Below, piece after piece: positions 1 to 6,141 of a stretch of 30,383 bases of DNA (position 1 is its first letter; each line of letters starts with the position of its first letter). Under the pieces are notes generated by a model that saw only the letters and a program-made list of their open reading frames with translations, was not told the origin of the DNA and searched no databases. The translations under genes were made by a program, and so were the position numbers. The stretch spans positions 1-30,383 of the IMG/VR virus record IMGVR_UViG_3300025122_005155; one strand, 5' to 3'. The stretch is from a virus.

Positions 1-231
1 TATAGCAACGCCACAGCTGGAATGGCTGCAAATGCTTTCCTTACTTCGTTTAGCGGTGGACCGACAGCAGAGGCCGGCCAGGCGGCCGTAAACGTGGGGC
101 TCTCGCTGGTTGCTAATGCGGCGGTCTTTACACAGACTGATAGAGATCTCTACTTTAGGACGACTTCATCCTCTGGCAATCCAACGGCAGGCAAGTACAA
201 GCCAGTTCTTTTTGTAATGAGACTTGCCTAA
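1..231 (+). CDS. 3' end of an unidentified gene, possibly virion structural
   Basis: The reading frame is open from the first base of the window and stops at TAA 229-231, so the gene starts upstream. The 76 visible residues are rich in Ala, Ser, Thr and Gly. They end in a beta-strand-like tail with key residues YKPVLFVMRLA. No motif identifies it. The small, polar, low-charge composition suits a phage structural or tail-associated protein, and the neighbouring genes look virion-related, but that is inference from context. The next gene lies on the opposite strand, and the two stop codons are adjacent (229-231 and 232-234). Confidence 0.6.
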   Translation, partial: YSNATAGMAANAFLTSFSGGPTAEAGQAAVNVGLSLVANAAVFTQTDRDLYFRTTSSSGNPTAGKYKPVLFVMRLA

Positions 232-417
232 CTAGAGTCCGCTGTCGACGGTGTCGATCTCCGAGTCCGCTGTCTCGAACAGAGCCTTGATCTTTCCTCC
301 GAACTGCACAGATATCGCTATGCAGACGATGGCTATGGCCACCAGGATGATGACGTACTCCGTCATGCCCTGTCCCCTCTGTCCCCTCTGTCCGCGCGCG
401 TTTGTGGGTATCACCAT
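232..417 (-). CDS. Flp/Fap-type (type IVb, Tad) pilin-like protein
   Basis: A 61-residue protein. I chose the ATG at 417 because the reverse strand has AAGGAGGT six bases upstream; a longer frame reaches 705 but its extra N-terminus is not protein-like. The leader is short and basic and ends in repeated RGQ. It is followed by GQGMTEYVIILVAIAIV, which fits the prepilin peptidase pattern: cleavage after Gly, Glu at +5 and Tyr at +6 of the mature protein, then one hydrophobic helix. Flp pilins of Tad systems have exactly this layout and a length near 50-80 residues. The tail is acidic. No TadV, TadA or TadE genes are visible, so export and processing would need host machinery. It is the only reverse-strand gene in this part of the window and looks like a single-gene transcription unit. 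Confidence 0.8.
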   Translation of the reverse strand: MVIPTNARGQRGQRGQGMTEYVIILVAIAIVCIAISVQFGGKIKALFETADSEIDTVDSGL

Positions 418-438
418 GGGTGCACCTCCTTCCCAGAT

Positions 439-444
439 ATTATA
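439..444 (-). promoter_or_regulatory. candidate -10 box of the pilin gene
   Basis: The reverse strand reads TATAAT here, 21 bases before the pilin ATG. This leaves room for a short leader carrying the strong Shine-Dalgarno sequence. No convincing -35 box lies 16-18 bases upstream, so it could be an extended or activated promoter. Confidence 0.4.
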
Positions 445-529
445 ACAGGATTTCCCGGATTGGGTTGTTACCAAGTTGTTAATGTTTCCGAAGCGAACTC
501 CTCGAGCCCAAACCCAGCCCACCGGAAAA

Positions 530-541
530 TTCCCCGGGGAA
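530..541. repeat. 12-bp perfect palindrome in the divergent intergenic region
   Basis: TTCCCCGGGGAA is a perfect inverted repeat. It lies in the 184-base gap (418-601) between the reverse-strand pilin and the forward small-membrane-protein gene. A position between divergent units suits an operator, but nothing shows which protein would bind. Apart from the pilin -10 box and the ATACTTAA motif, I see nothing else in this gap. Confidence 0.3.
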
Positions 542-559
542 AAATCGGGTTTCTTCGGG

Positions 560-567
560 ATACTTAA
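560..567 (+). promoter_or_regulatory. ATAYTTA motif upstream of the 602 gene
   Basis: ATACTTAA lies 42 bases before the ATG at 602. It is one of several intergenic copies in the window (see also 1750, 6119, 13876, 16593, 19742, 20628 and 22009) and may be a phage promoter element. Its function is inferred only from recurrence. Confidence 0.3.
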
Positions 568-601
568 CCACGTTACCCCATCTATAAGGAGACATAAGGA
601 T

Positions 602-727
602 ATGAGACAGGTTGTTGGACACATATGGAACGAGTTACTACATAGCCCGGCGAGGACCGCCTGGTGGGTCACCCTAGGGATCGTCCACTGCGCCGGCGTG
701 ATCATCGGCGCTGGCCTCGCCAGTTAG
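602..727 (+). CDS. small single-span membrane protein
   Basis: A 41-residue protein starting at ATG 602, preceded by two purine-rich ribosome-binding candidates (AAGGAG and AAGGA). An open frame extends back to 476, but the upstream residues look like translated intergenic DNA. The second half, from about residue 20, is hydrophobic and Gly/Ala-rich (WWVTLGIVHCAGVIIGAGLA) and should form one membrane helix. The N-terminus contains Arg, His and Glu. Size and layout would fit a small holin-like or inner-membrane peptide, but no motif supports a specific role. It ends 9 bases before the next gene and is probably co-transcribed with it. Confidence 0.5.
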   Translation: MRQVVGHIWNELLHSPARTAWWVTLGIVHCAGVIIGAGLAS

Positions 728-736
728 GATTAACCC

Positions 737-1705
737 GTGAAGATATCAGAGTCACACCTACGACGATTGATCTCCGAGGAGCTTCGGAAGCTGTGGGAGG
801 TCTCGTGGAGGTGGGATCCTAAATCATCCGGTCGACGGGGAGGACGACATCACCCCGAGCCCGGAACGGTCCGCGGACCCCAGCCACCCGGATCGTGGCC
901 CCACCACGTGTCACCGAGGAACTTCCAGGATACGATCGATCTCCTGAGGTCCACCGACGAGTTCGGTCGGGTGACGACCTCCGGTATATACGATCACCTC
1001 CGTGCTGCGGGTTACACCGACGACGCCATCTCCGTCGCCGTCGACGAGTACTCCGGATCGGAACTCGACGAGGGATCACACCTACGTCGGTTGATATCCG
1101 AGGAACTCCGGTCGCTCCGGGAGTCCGACCCGAGGTTCTGGTCCAGTTTCGAGGCTGACATCATGTCCCGGGACCCAAGCCGATGGGATCCTCCGGAGAC
1201 AACCGAGTGGCCGGAGGGAACCCCCCTCTTCGCCCGGAGGCCGACGGAACGGTCGGAACCACCTAGCCTGGACCACGTCGACATGGCCCTGGTTGGAAAC
1301 CTGGTCCGCGATCTCGGATACGATGTCCACAAGGTGATAGCCGGCCGGTTCGGTTCCCGGATGAAGGTCTACAGTCGCCAGGACGGGCACCGGCTGGGCG
1401 TCGGCCTTCCTGTGTACGACGACAGAGGTCACGAGGTCCGGAACCCGGTGGCAGATGTGCTCGACCGGATCCAGGACCTGCAGCTCCGGATCAGCAAGGA
1501 CTTCTGGGATGCCCATCCCCACTCCAAGGACCCGAAACCCCGGAAGCACATCCTCACCCTGGAGAAGCTCCGTGAGGAGATATCCCAGGCGATCGAGGAG
1601 GCCCAGGGACTCCAGGACATGTTCTCGGAGAGAGGGGATCCCCGGCTCTCCCAGGAGATCGGCAGCGCGCTGTCCGAGTTTAAGAAGGAACTTCACTGGC
1701 GTTAA
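737..1705 (+). CDS. putative internal virion protein with two copies of the N-terminal charged module
   Basis: 322 residues from a GTG start. Residues 7-21 read HLRRLISEELRKLWE, the best example of a module shared by most genes up to 8211. A second copy, HLRRLISEELRSLRE, lies at residues 115-129 and is nearly identical in DNA too. Between the copies is an Arg/Gly/Pro-rich stretch and a short helical domain. The rest is charged and helical, with Leu/Arg-rich heptads near the C-terminus (about 240-320). No catalytic motif is visible. The two copies suggest fusion of two once-separate genes or internal duplication. If the module is a capsid-targeting peptide, LWE (19-21) and LRE (127-129) would be T4-type processing sites. 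Codon use is strongly GC-biased (the 60 bases from 1381 contain 42 G or C). Confidence 0.7.
   Translation: MKISESHLRRLISEELRKLWEVSWRWDPKSSGRRGGRHHPEPGTVRGPQPPGSWPHHVSPRNFQDTIDLLRSTDEFGRVTTSGIYDHLRAAGYTDDAISVAVDEYSGSELDEGSHLRRLISEELRSLRESDPRFWSSFEADIMSRDPSRWDPPETTEWPEGTPLFARRPTERSEPPSLDHVDMALVGNLVRDLGYDVHKVIAGRFGSRMKVYSRQDGHRLGVGLPVYDDRGHEVRNPVADVLDRIQDLQLRISKDFWDAHPHSKDPKPRKHILTLEKLREEISQAIEEAQGLQDMFSERGDPRLSQEIGSALSEFKKELHWR
752..1123 (+). repeat. imperfect direct repeat encoding the duplicated module (752-799 and 1076-1123)
   Basis: Two 48-base segments, both starting TCACACCTACG, encode the two copies of the HLRRLISEELR module in the same frame. They differ at only a minority of positions, many of them synonymous. 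This points to a fairly recent duplication or gene fusion. Confidence 0.7.
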
Positions 1706-1714
1706 GCCTTCCTG

Positions 1715-1729
1715 GGGGAACTTTTCCCC
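1715..1729. terminator. short GC hairpin after the 737 gene
   Basis: GGGGAA-CTT-TTCCCC forms a perfect 6-bp stem with a 3-base loop, 10 bases after the stop codon. No T-run follows, so it is a weak candidate for an intrinsic terminator. It may instead be an mRNA-stability hairpin. Confidence 0.3.
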
Positions 1730-1749
1730 AACCTTTCACCCACAGAAGG

Positions 1750-1757
1750 ATACTTAG
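1750..1757 (+). promoter_or_regulatory. ATAYTTA motif upstream of the 1793 gene
   Basis: ATACTTAG lies 43 bases before the TTG start, almost the same spacing as the copy at 560 (42 bases). Both are preceded by GG and followed by an AC-rich segment including CACG. Confidence 0.3.
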
Positions 1758-1792
1758 ACACGTGGTGCTATCCGCGCCGCCGGAGGTCCAAC

Positions 1793-2026
1793 TTGGAAGA
1801 CGTAACAGAAGAGGTCATCCGAAAGGTTGTCAAGGAGTCTGTCACCAGGTTGGGACCGAAGTCCCGGGAGGAGTTTTGGGTGGGGAACGCCATCATGAGT
1901 GCTCTGAGTGACATCGGGTACAGGTTGTTCGCCAGCCGGCAGGAGGAGATCCTGGACATCGCCCGTCGGATTGTCGAGATGGCCGAGGAAGATTCCATGA
2001 AGATGGGGAGCGGAAAAGAACGATGA
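1793..2026 (+). CDS. small helical protein, module-related N-terminus
   Basis: 77 residues from a TTG start, chosen for the GGAGGT five bases upstream. The N-terminus (residues 5-19, TEEVIRKVVKESVTR) resembles the shared charged module but lacks the terminal (L/I)-x-E. The rest is helical and charged, with no catalytic motif. Its stop overlaps the next start (ATGA), which suggests translational coupling. The function is unknown; co-location suggests the same compartment as its neighbours, probably the virion. Confidence 0.6.
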   Translation: MEDVTEEVIRKVVKESVTRLGPKSREEFWVGNAIMSALSDIGYRLFASRQEEILDIARRIVEMAEEDSMKMGSGKER

Positions 2027-2460
2027 ACGAGAAGGAACTGAGAAGGATTATCCGGTCTGAGGTTAAGGCCCTGCGGGAGGCACGAGTGTCGACCGCGGCC
2101 TCTGACCCTCCAGAACCGGAGACCATGGTGGCCACCCGGGATGCCGGTGTGGCAGCGTCACACAAGGAGTACCTGGTTGACATAGCTGACGAGTTGGCGG
2201 TGGAGATGCTTCAGAATCGGACCATGTTCCGGAGCGCCATTCACGTGCTAGCCCGCGGTTTCGTCCTCCTCCGAAATAAGGTGGGTGTACATCCTGATGA
2301 TCGTGGTGACCATGTCCTCTCTATAGAGAACGCCTTCATGAATGTTTTGGATTCCATGATTCGGCGCGACATCGAGTCACTGGAGATCGACCGGTCGGAG
2401 GACCGTTCCGCGGGGGCTAGCCCACCATTATCTGAAACTACCTCAGAGGACCCCTCCTGA
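2023..2460 (+). CDS. putative internal virion protein with N-terminal charged module
   Basis: 145 residues. Residues 5-19 read ELRRIIRSEVKALRE, a clear copy of the shared module ending in LRE, a possible prohead-protease site. Residues 45-120 form a helical domain including the pattern SHKEYLVDIADELAVEML, and the C-terminal 25 residues are acidic and Ser-rich. The start overlaps the previous stop (ATGA) and the stop overlaps the next start (TGATG). No known domain is recognised. Confidence 0.65.
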   Translation: MNEKELRRIIRSEVKALREARVSTAASDPPEPETMVATRDAGVAASHKEYLVDIADELAVEMLQNRTMFRSAIHVLARGFVLLRNKVGVHPDDRGDHVLSIENAFMNVLDSMIRRDIESLEIDRSEDRSAGASPPLSETTSEDPS

Positions 2461-2801
2461 TGGACCAGCTACAGAAAATCATTGACCGTGAGGTCAGGGA
2501 ACTTCTCGCTGAGCAGGATTTTGGATCTGTTCGAGCCGCCGGCGGAGATGTTGGCAAGCTGGGATCAGCCCTGTCCACCGACCTAGCAGCGGCCTTCCAA
2601 TCCGTCACCTCCCGATTAGCCCAAATTGAACAGGCCATCTCCTCGATCCCAGCCGCGACCAGATCCGACATTGAGTCGGCCATCGACGACACAGCCAAGA
2701 GAGTTGACTCCCCTGAGAAAGCGGAGGCCTTCGAAGGATCCATCCGAACCGGTCAGGTTGGTCGACAGTTACATACGTACAATCAAGGAACAGTCACATG
2801 A
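2460..2801 (+). CDS. putative internal virion protein with N-terminal charged module
   Basis: 113 residues, beginning with DQLQKIIDREVRELLAE (2-18), a copy of the shared module ending in LAE. The middle (residues 35-85) is Ala/Ser-rich and predicted helical, with heptad-like hydrophobics that could form a coiled coil (AAFQSVTSRLAQIEQAISSI). No catalytic residues are visible. It overlaps genes on both sides by 1-4 bases, so it belongs to one polycistronic unit. Confidence 0.65.
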   Translation: MDQLQKIIDREVRELLAEQDFGSVRAAGGDVGKLGSALSTDLAAAFQSVTSRLAQIEQAISSIPAATRSDIESAIDDTAKRVDSPEKAEAFEGSIRTGQVGRQLHTYNQGTVT

Positions 2802-3688
2802 AACTTACCAAGAGCGAGATATACGGCATCATCCGAGAGGAACTGACCCCCATTATAAAGGAGGAGCGGTCCAGTCGTCATGATGAAGACGAGATCCACG
2901 ATCCTGATGCGAAGGAAGAGCCCGAGGAGGAGGAAAAGGAAGAGGAACTCGAGGAAATGGCCGGCCGAGAATCTCCTGGTCGTTACGCCATCCGTGACTG
3001 GATGCAAGACCACAAGGGACAAATTGACCAGCTAGCCGCCGCCGCGTATTCCCGTGGTAATGCCGCGCGGGCTGCTGAGGGATTGTACAACCTCCTGATG
3101 TCCATCCAGGATGCTGACCTGGTTGGCCGCGGGGTCTCCCCCGATAAGATGGGACGGCTCCTAATGGCCGTGCAAAAACTTAATCAAATAAGGAATCCTA
3201 GAATGCGGGCCCAGCGCCTGGCCGGCCTGGCTTATGGCAACATCCTAGGTGCCGAGGGTCTCCAGGCCCTCCGGGAGGGTGTTGAGAAGGCCAAACCCGT
3301 GTCGCTCAACGCCACTGATCTCCGAAGAATCATCACCCAGGAGTCCCAGAAGATCAACGAGATCTTCACCTCGGCAGGAGGTATCGGGTTCGTCGACCTG
3401 CCGACTATGACCCGGAGGAGCTCCTTCCTGGATGAGAATCCTCCGATGGACCACGCCGAGGAGATCGAGGAACAATCCGGACCCATGGATGGGGCCCGTG
3501 AAACCATCCAGTTCGACCAGATCCTCGAGGACCCGTTGATGGGATGGGTTGTGGAAGTTCTCCGGGCTAGGTGCCTCTGTAAAGAGACCATGGACGACGG
3601 TAGAGAGATCGATCTGGACCCGCGGGGACTTGATCCGGATACCGAAGCCCGATTAACTCGCTTCATTCACCACTCCGGTGGTCGGTAG
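2798..3688 (+). CDS. putative internal virion protein with N-terminal and internal charged modules
   Basis: 296 residues. Residues 1-22 carry the module (KLTKSEIYGIIREELTPI, then IKEE). Next comes a very acidic Glu-rich stretch (about 25-52). Residues 55-155 form a helical domain with the pattern YAIRDWMQDHKGQIDQLAAA. A second module copy, SLNATDLRRIITQESQKINE, starts near residue 168, so the protein again looks like two module-led units joined. The C-terminal part contains a Cys pair (RCLCKETM) and acidic residues. IKE, INE and LEE sites would be T4-like cleavage candidates. The start overlaps the upstream stop as ATGA. Confidence 0.65.
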   Translation: MKLTKSEIYGIIREELTPIIKEERSSRHDEDEIHDPDAKEEPEEEEKEEELEEMAGRESPGRYAIRDWMQDHKGQIDQLAAAAYSRGNAARAAEGLYNLLMSIQDADLVGRGVSPDKMGRLLMAVQKLNQIRNPRMRAQRLAGLAYGNILGAEGLQALREGVEKAKPVSLNATDLRRIITQESQKINEIFTSAGGIGFVDLPTMTRRSSFLDENPPMDHAEEIEEQSGPMDGARETIQFDQILEDPLMGWVVEVLRARCLCKETMDDGREIDLDPRGLDPDTEARLTRFIHHSGGR

Positions 3689-3713
3689 AGGAATAGAGGA
3701 AAGGTACCCGAAC

Positions 3714-4028
3714 ATGAAGATCAAATTATCAGACCTCCAGCAGATCGTCCGGGAGGAGATTAAGAAGTCCAAGGGAAAGTGGGTCCAGGACCCTCCGGAG
3801 GGATCACCCCGTGCGGAGGACCAGTTGGAGGCCCAACACCCGTCGGAGATCGTCCCCCTATCCACGTGGGAGGGTGGGGATAACCTCCACCTCGACGTCG
3901 ACCACCCTAAGGATGCCGGATCTGAGGCCACCACCAAGGAACTGGAGATCCTGGCCCTGGTCAAGGAGGTCATCTCCAACCACATTGTATCCCTAATTTC
4001 TGAGAACTCGTCCACGAAGGAAGGTTGA
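3714..4028 (+). CDS. small acidic protein with N-terminal charged module
   Basis: 104 residues from ATG 3714, which has AAGG nine bases upstream; an upstream in-frame GTG at 3678 overlaps the previous gene and is less likely. Residues 1-18 read as the module (KIKLSDLQQIVREEIKKS). The remainder is acidic, Pro/Glu-rich and probably partly disordered, ending with a short helix (ELEILALVKEVISNHIVSLI). There is no (L/I)-x-E directly after the module. The function is unknown. Confidence 0.6.
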   Translation: MKIKLSDLQQIVREEIKKSKGKWVQDPPEGSPRAEDQLEAQHPSEIVPLSTWEGGDNLHLDVDHPKDAGSEATTKELEILALVKEVISNHIVSLISENSSTKEG

Positions 4029-4035
4029 CCCCGCT

Positions 4036-4749
4036 GTGAAGATCAACGAGAAAAATCTTAGGTCCCTCGTTCGGGACGTCCTCCTCGAGGCCTACGGCGA
4101 CGACGCTGCCTACGCCCGGAGGGAGAGGCAGTTTCAGGCCGCGCAGGGCCGTTACGACGCCATGGAACCCCCGGAGGATCCTTACGACCCTGATGACTTT
4201 CGTGAGGAGGCCTTGGTGGCCATCCTGGACAATGTCACCGAATTCGATGATCGAGTAACTCTTCCTCTCATTGAGGCGGAGACCGATATCAACGTTATTC
4301 TCTTCAGTGCGGCTAGTGAGGATGTAAGCTCCCTTCCTGAGGACATCCAGGAACTTGTTCCAAGCCTGCAGGCGGCAACCGGAGGTGGGAACATGGAACT
4401 GTTGGACGATGAGGCTGTTGACATTGTCCTATCGAATGATTGGAAGTGGAAAGATGTCGGCAAGAAGAGTTTGTACGGCACACCTCTCCGGACGGTGGAA
4501 ATCACCAAAGAGGGTTTAATCTTAAGGTTAGCTACTCACCTGATCGGAGGCTTTGGAAAAAAACTAGACATCTCTAATCTTCCTCCCTCATGGAAGTCTC
4601 TCGCTGAATTGATTTCTGACCACATCTTAAAAGCAGTTGACCGCCTACTTGAGGATTCGGAGTGGGTCGAGCAAGCATACCAGGATGCACGAGAGGCCGC
4701 CGAAGAGGACGCCGCGGAGGCCAAAGCAGACTACCCTGACGATTGGTAG
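4036..4749 (+). CDS. acidic putative internal virion protein with N-terminal charged module
   Basis: 237 residues from a GTG start, 7 bases after the previous stop. The first 18 residues, KINEKNLRSLVRDVLLE and the initiator, match the shared module, and LLE-A is a candidate processing site. The mature part is acidic, with a domain at about 45-190 of mixed strands and helices and a strongly acidic Ala-rich C-terminus. No enzyme motif is visible. The protein is unrecognised. Confidence 0.65.
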   Translation: MKINEKNLRSLVRDVLLEAYGDDAAYARRERQFQAAQGRYDAMEPPEDPYDPDDFREEALVAILDNVTEFDDRVTLPLIEAETDINVILFSAASEDVSSLPEDIQELVPSLQAATGGGNMELLDDEAVDIVLSNDWKWKDVGKKSLYGTPLRTVEITKEGLILRLATHLIGGFGKKLDISNLPPSWKSLAELISDHILKAVDRLLEDSEWVEQAYQDAREAAEEDAAEAKADYPDDW

Positions 4750-4754
4750 ACCAT

Positions 4755-6098
4755 ATGTCGCACCGGTCGAACGATAAAAACCCCTCAGAGTCAAACGTGC
4801 AGGCCCTAGAGGTGGTCCGTGAGGCCATCCGGGACCTGATATGGGAACACGATGTCCCCGACGACCCGGATCACGGTCACCACCAGGACTGGCAGGGTTA
4901 TAACGAGGAGGATCGTGCAGCTTACATCGAGTGGGCCAAACGTGTAGAGGCCGCGGAAGAAGGTCCTGGAAAATTTGGACCGTGCAGACCTTTACCGGCG
5001 GAGGGACTGGCTGCGAACATGGAGATGATCCGGACGGGGAGAGCTAGTTATGAGATGCTTTACCCACCGGAGGAGGGTTTCTGTCCACCGGAGGAGCCCA
5101 TGGGCTACTTGCCGGCCTCGGCCTTCGCCCCGGGCGATGGAAAACACCCACTTCCCTACTGTTCCCCGGAGATAAAAAGGGAAAAGTTCAAGGAGTTTTT
5201 AACTGAGGCGGTGTCTATATCCATCAATAACGTTGCCCACGAGGCCGCAGCGGAACTGGCCCGACCGTGGCCCGATGCTGTCATGGACGAGACCGACGCC
5301 TACACCGGGGCAGTCGACCTCATCGCCATGGGTGTTTTTGGGATCCAGGGTGCGAAGGCTGGAGCGACAATCACAAAACCCATCGCGTCTAAAGGGATGA
5401 GGAATGTTGCTGATGCTAGTCTGAGGATGTTAGGAAAACCGCCAAAACCTCCGGGGGCGTCGATGAGGACAAACCTCATCCCTAAGAAAAAAACCCTTTA
5501 CGATAAATTTGTGAAAGGAGCTCTTCAGACCAACCGCGGGTGGGCCCGTAGGTTTGCCAACGCCGGGGTGAGAACCCCTCTTAGGTTCGCTTTTTGGATA
5601 ACCCTATCAGCCTATGTCGGGTTTAAGTTTGGAACCGCCTTCGCGGAGGTCATCGGAGACGTGTGGAACAAGTCCGATGCCGTCAGGTGGGAGTCTAAAT
5701 TTAAGAAAAAAGTTGAAAATTCCTCGACTGTGAGAGTCATGATAGACCAGATGACCAACATGGCATTCCAAAAGGGGGAGATGTGGGACGATGGACAGGA
5801 TGTCAACCTGAACATAAAGGAGGGGACTGTTTCATCGTGGGGGATTTCATTATCTGAGGAACTTGAGGGGGACTTTGGTGATCAACAGATGCCGTTCACG
5901 AGAAGGGTCATCTGGACCCTCATGGGTCTTGTCCAAGTGGACTGGCAGGAAGCCTTCTGGGGATCGAAGGAACGTGGTTGCGGATTTTCTAAACACGAGC
6001 CACGTCTTAAAAGACAACCCGGCCGGCCGGGTGTGTTACCCTCTCAAATACCAGGAGAAATAGAGAGAAGGAAACGGGAACGAGAGGAAATGGTCTAG
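4755..6098 (+). CDS. large putative virion protein with module-like N-terminus and hydrophobic segments
   Basis: 447 residues from ATG 4755; an in-frame TTG lies 12 bases earlier. Residues 15-31 (VQALEVVREAIRDLIWE) are a variant of the shared module ending in IWE. A His/Asp-rich stretch follows (PDDPDHGHHQDW). Residues about 160-330 contain Ala/Gly-rich hydrophobic segments, for example DLIAMGVFGIQGAKAGATI and FAFWITLSAYVGFKFGTAFA. These could insert in a membrane. The C-terminus is basic. With the next gene it seems to form a pair of large, membrane-active head or ejection proteins. No homologue is recognised. Confidence 0.65.
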   Translation: MSHRSNDKNPSESNVQALEVVREAIRDLIWEHDVPDDPDHGHHQDWQGYNEEDRAAYIEWAKRVEAAEEGPGKFGPCRPLPAEGLAANMEMIRTGRASYEMLYPPEEGFCPPEEPMGYLPASAFAPGDGKHPLPYCSPEIKREKFKEFLTEAVSISINNVAHEAAAELARPWPDAVMDETDAYTGAVDLIAMGVFGIQGAKAGATITKPIASKGMRNVADASLRMLGKPPKPPGASMRTNLIPKKKTLYDKFVKGALQTNRGWARRFANAGVRTPLRFAFWITLSAYVGFKFGTAFAEVIGDVWNKSDAVRWESKFKKKVENSSTVRVMIDQMTNMAFQKGEMWDDGQDVNLNIKEGTVSSWGISLSEELEGDFGDQQMPFTRRVIWTLMGLVQVDWQEAFWGSKERGCGFSKHEPRLKRQPGRPGVLPSQIPGEIERRKREREEMV

Positions 6099-6118
6099 GA
6101 TATAATCGGTCAATTGGA

Positions 6119-6126
6119 ATATTTAA
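6119..6126 (+). promoter_or_regulatory. ATAYTTA motif upstream of the 6142 gene
   Basis: ATATTTAA lies 23 bases before the ATG. A TATAAT sits just upstream at 6101-6106 without a clear -35. The 43-base gap is one of the few real gaps in this gene series, so a promoter here is plausible. Confidence 0.3.
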
Positions 6127-6141
6127 CCCTAGAGAATTAAA

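Noticed and set aside
476-601. Longer N-terminus of the small membrane protein from 476
   Set aside because: It would translate the intergenic motifs; two ribosome-binding candidates sit just before ATG 602.
418-705. Longer N-terminus for the pilin gene reaching 705
   Set aside because: The strong AAGGAGGT and the match to Flp leader length support ATG 417; the extra residues cross an intergenic palindrome and the opposite small gene.
1082-1696. A 204-codon reverse-strand open frame opposite the 737 gene
   Set aside because: It lies entirely antisense to a well-supported gene in GC-rich DNA, where long shadow frames are expected; it has no ribosome-binding site or recognisable motif.
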